Assembly: GCF_028769735.1 (NCBI RefSeq)
Contig: NC_088186.1
Span: 7,719,001 to 7,783,000, forward strand
DNA from: Zonotrichia leucophrys gambelii
Taxonomy: Eukaryota > Chordata > Aves > Passeriformes > Passerellidae
Direction: 5' to 3'
Length of the DNA: 64,000 nt
A program made the translations under genes and the position numbers. Below, one piece after another: positions 61,420 to 64,000 of this stretch. A model generated the notes under the pieces. That model was given only the letters and a program-made list of their open reading frames with translations, was not told the origin of the DNA and searched no databases. Numbering within the stretch: position 1 is the first letter of the stretch; every line of letters begins with the position of its first letter.

Positions 61420-62641
61420 CTGGACAAGCAGTGGGAGGGCAGGGGGCACTCAGGGAGGAGCCTGCCCAGGTGATTTTGCCCCAGGGAGAGCTTTGCCCTC
61501 CAAAGGTGGAATGATTCTGCATCCTACAGCTGGAAAATATCCTCTTTGTCCAGGCTGAACACCTTCCTCCTTGCCCAGAATAAAACCCCCAACATTTCCT
61601 GTTTAACAAATATTATCAAGTTTGCAGAACTCCAGAGCTGGAAGTGCCAGGATTGGTTTGCTGTGCAGCCTTCAGGCAGCCCCTCTGTGCATATGCATTA
61701 TGGAATCCTCTTTAATGGCATGATCATATCCTACTTTTTCACCTTTGCCTCGCTCAGCACGGCTGATGAACCTGCTCTGGGAATGATCTGCATTAATGTG
61801 AAGCTGTAAAAACTTCAGCTGAAGTCAATGAGAGCTGTACTTTGAGCAGGGAAAGTGTCATTTAATGCTAAGCACTCTGAAAAATCACATCTAAATGTCT
61901 CAGATTTGGTGCACGTAACTGAGTGGATGTTTTTTACATCGCTGTGCCTGTGCCTTGGCTCCCTGTCTGTAAAATGGGAATGATAAGAGGGAGATTGGGA
62001 ACTTAATCACTTTATTTGTTGTGAAATACTGCTGCTTCTTGGTGTTGAGTAAAGCATAAGCCAGCCACGAGGAGCTAAGTAATTGTGCATGCAGAACAGT
62101 GCCTGGATAGAGTACAATAAAGTAGGAGCTATGTGTCCTCCAAGGAAGAGAAAACAAGATACTGAGAGGCTGCAGAGGAAGTCATTTGCAGGGGGCTGAG
62201 GAGCTGTGGGTGTTTGTAGGTACCCAGGGGTGGGTTTTGGGATGCCTGAACCCCTCTGGACTGTTCCAGGCATCCCAGAGCTCCTGGCTGCAGCCTGGCA
62301 CCATCACCTTTGGCATTTGGGGAGAGATGGGTCCTTAGGATAACCCTCCTGGATGTGGTCTTGGAGTCAACACCTTCATCAAAGGAAAAATTATTGGAGA
62401 CTGCATTAAGGTTGTCCTGGCATCACCGATAATTCCATGCATTGCACCTTTTCTGTGTGCCCAGGGCAGTGTGATGGCTCTGTGCTTGGATGCCTGATGG
62501 ACCTTGGTGTGCCCCTGGCAGTGCCCATCACATGTGCTGGGTGGTCAAGGGGGACACAATGCTTGGCAGTGCTGGGTTTCCTCCTGGCTGCTGTCCTCAT
62601 GTGCTTGTTTTGGGATTTCTGTGCCATTGAGAACACCTGCA

Positions 62642-63263
62642 TCTCGGGGCCTTTCTGGGTCACTGCAACTCCGAGATTGTTAAAAGTCTCTTTCCCAGCC
62701 CGAGTGCTTGAAGAAGGAGTCAGAGCTCTTCATTTCTCAGTCTCAAGATTGTTTATTGTGTCTTATCTATAAATTTCTTCCTCCTGCTCTGCCAAGGTCC
62801 ATCTAGCAGGACAGTTCCAGGCACTCTGCCTGCCCCCAGGGCAGTGTTATGTCTCTATACTAAAAACTACATTTACATTATTTACAATTACTTTCCAATA
62901 CCTATCCCCTGTGTTAGACAGTGAGCTTCTACTCTAAACCAATCCAAAAGTGCCACCATCACAGCAGAAGATGGAGGCCAAGAAGAAGAAGGAGAAAGGC
63001 TGGACACACCCAGATCCCTCCATCTTGCCTCCTGAACCCCCATATCAAAAACCCCAAGATCTACTTTTCCACCCCGTGATAACTTCATATTATTCTACGT
63101 AAACTGTTGTGGCTTGCTGATCTTCATCTAAGGTTGGTAATTTGCTCCACATGTCTTACTGAAACCCACAGGTGTTTTGGGCTCTGTGCCAGGGTCTCTG
63201 AGCCCCCTGGCAGGGGTCTGGGGTGTCCTGGACAGCCAGAGGGATGTGCTGGGTCCTGACGCA
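62642..63263 (-). mobile_element. Solo LTR, group C (copy 3), antisense, more diverged
   Basis: It begins TCTCGGGGCC, matching the reverse of the sense copy's GACCCCGAGA, and ends near GTCCTGAC. Landmarks are tattgtgtcttatctataaa, aaccaatccaaaagtgccac and cagggtctctgagccccctg. Flanks cctgca (62636) and tctgca (63264) agree at 5 of 6; the right end is uncertain by a few bases. Confidence 0.8.
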
Positions 63264-64000
63264 TCTGCAGTGCTCCAAACTCCTCTTCCATCACATCCAA
63301 CCCCCCCCCACATTTTGCTGCTGAGGTTCCTGGCACACAGGAGCATCCAGCACACTGGGAATGCATCCTGCTGCATTTGGGATGGATTACAGGCTGCAGC
63401 AGGTACCAGCACGTGCAATTCCCAGCACACTTCCTGACCGTGCCTTGCCATCCCTCTGAAGGCTCATGTGCCTTTTCTTAACCCTCCCAGCACTGACGTT
63501 GCCTGGGAGACTGAGCCAGCACCTCCTGCATTTCCTTTGGCTCGTGCAGGGTTGAAACTGCAGCCACAACCTTCCCTGAAGCAAGAAAAATACTCAGAAT
63601 TAAAACTATCTAGTTTAATTCCTCTGTGATACCCTGGCCCTTCACATGGCAAAGCTGTGCTGGCTCTGAGGGGTCTGCAGTGAAGTGCAGGGTCCTTGTG
63701 AACCCCAGCATCCCTTGGGATGTGCTTTCCCAGCTCACTTCTGTCCCAGTGTGTTTGTTTTTTTGCTTCGCTTTGCTGTAATTAAATTCCTGGCCCTTTG
63801 CTTGCAGAAGCGAGCTTCAAACTGCTCCGGCGGAGGGGTGGTTTTATTGAATCTCCAGCAAATTATTGATGCTTGGTGGGGAATTTTTCACACTTTCAAC
63901 CTCAAGGTTTTTGGGAGAGCGTTTTTGCAAGTGTTTATTATAGTATTGCCACAAGAAGCGAGACTACCCAGAAAATTTATAGCAAGCAGCTCATCAGCTG

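Larger units (their letters stand above)
1..64000 (+). other. ASTN2: ASTN2 locus, internal part of the gene (5 exons and their introns)
   Basis: Five + strand exons with consensus splice sites encode consecutive, phase-compatible segments of one protein. I recognise it as astrotactin-2, a neuronal membrane protein that works in glial-guided migration and in membrane trafficking of partners, including astrotactin-1 and synaptic proteins (family knowledge). Motifs such as SPVNKTALTLIAV, DISDWLNPAKLSLYYQ and PWPYTTLERGYDLVTGEQ separate it from ASTN1, where the matching stretches differ. The window starts and ends inside introns. TRIM32, which is nested in an ASTN2 intron in mammals, is not seen: no ORF of its size is present. 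Confidence 0.95.
35276..64000 (+). other. ASTN2: ASTN2 intron, 5' 28.7 kb (continues beyond window)
   Basis: No further ASTN2 exon is seen. The stretch holds a CR1 end (37105), a palindromic 25-bp repeat (38503), a 275-bp tandem duplication (41682-42226) and group B LTRs at 43497 and 46086. It also holds CR1 pieces (44866, 45264), a 55-bp repeat (48127), group A LTRs (50663, 54637, 56748), group C LTRs (53024, 58650, 62642) and a group D LTR (60755). A ~170-bp dispersed duplication (53855 and 56463) and a ~510-bp tandem duplication (57805-59457) are also present. Other long gaps (35276-37104, 38611-41681, 42227-43490, 48341-50656, 51042-53017, 59458-60748, 61426-62635, 63270-64000) show nothing I can name, except the candidate conserved region 47725-48060. 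Confidence 0.85.

Noticed and set aside
35276..64000. Search for the next ASTN2 exon (EEAMLSTYFETIND) and for a nested TRIM32
   Set aside because: No frame shows either sequence, so both are taken to lie outside the window.
1..64000. CRISPR arrays, operons, bacterial promoters, tRNA or rRNA genes
   Set aside because: The tandem repeats lack the spacer structure of CRISPR, the DNA is vertebrate, and no tRNA or rRNA signature was recognised by eye.

Overview
This is vertebrate, almost certainly bird and probably songbird, nuclear DNA. It holds widely spaced exons with GT-AG splice sites, CR1-type LINE 3' ends and about twenty solo retroviral long terminal repeats (LTRs). No mammalian-type SINE or L1 was seen. 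The lineage call is an inference from repeat style.

The only gene I can support is an internal part of ASTN2 (astrotactin-2) on the + strand. Five consecutive exons are present: 9078-9224, 22821-22988, 33798-33882, 34644-34718 and 35138-35275. Their splice phases join without a break (1-1, 1-2, 2-2, 2-2). Together they encode the second membrane segment, the start of the ectodomain, the first EGF-like module and the region leading towards the second EGF-like module. The peptides fit ASTN2 better than its paralogue ASTN1. Earlier exons (signal peptide, first membrane segment) lie left of the window. Later exons (further EGF modules, MACPF, fibronectin III and C-terminal domains) lie right of it, because I see no following exon in the last 28.7 kb.

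Layout: 1-9077 is upstream intron with two minisatellites and one LTR. 9225-22820 is a 13.6 kb intron with six LTRs, one of them nested in another, and three CR1 ends. 22989-33797 is a 10.8 kb intron with four LTRs. 33883-34643 is a 0.76 kb intron made mostly of a ~195-bp tandem repeat. 34719-35137 is a short plain intron. 35276-64000 is the start of a very large intron with nine LTRs, several tandem or dispersed duplications and CR1 fragments.

The LTRs fall into five sequence groups, here called A to E. Most A, C and D copies, and some B copies, are framed by 6-bp target-site duplications, which suggests class II (ERVK-like) insertions. Group E has a 5-bp near-duplication and resembles ERVL-type elements. 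No retroviral internal coding region is present, so these are solo LTRs. The clearest structural events are an LTR inserted inside an older LTR 33 bp after a splice donor, an LTR inserted into one copy of a ~510-bp tandem duplication, and pentanucleotide expansions at the matching site in two group B LTRs. I found no undescribed coding system. The interest here is repeat-driven remodelling of ASTN2 introns.
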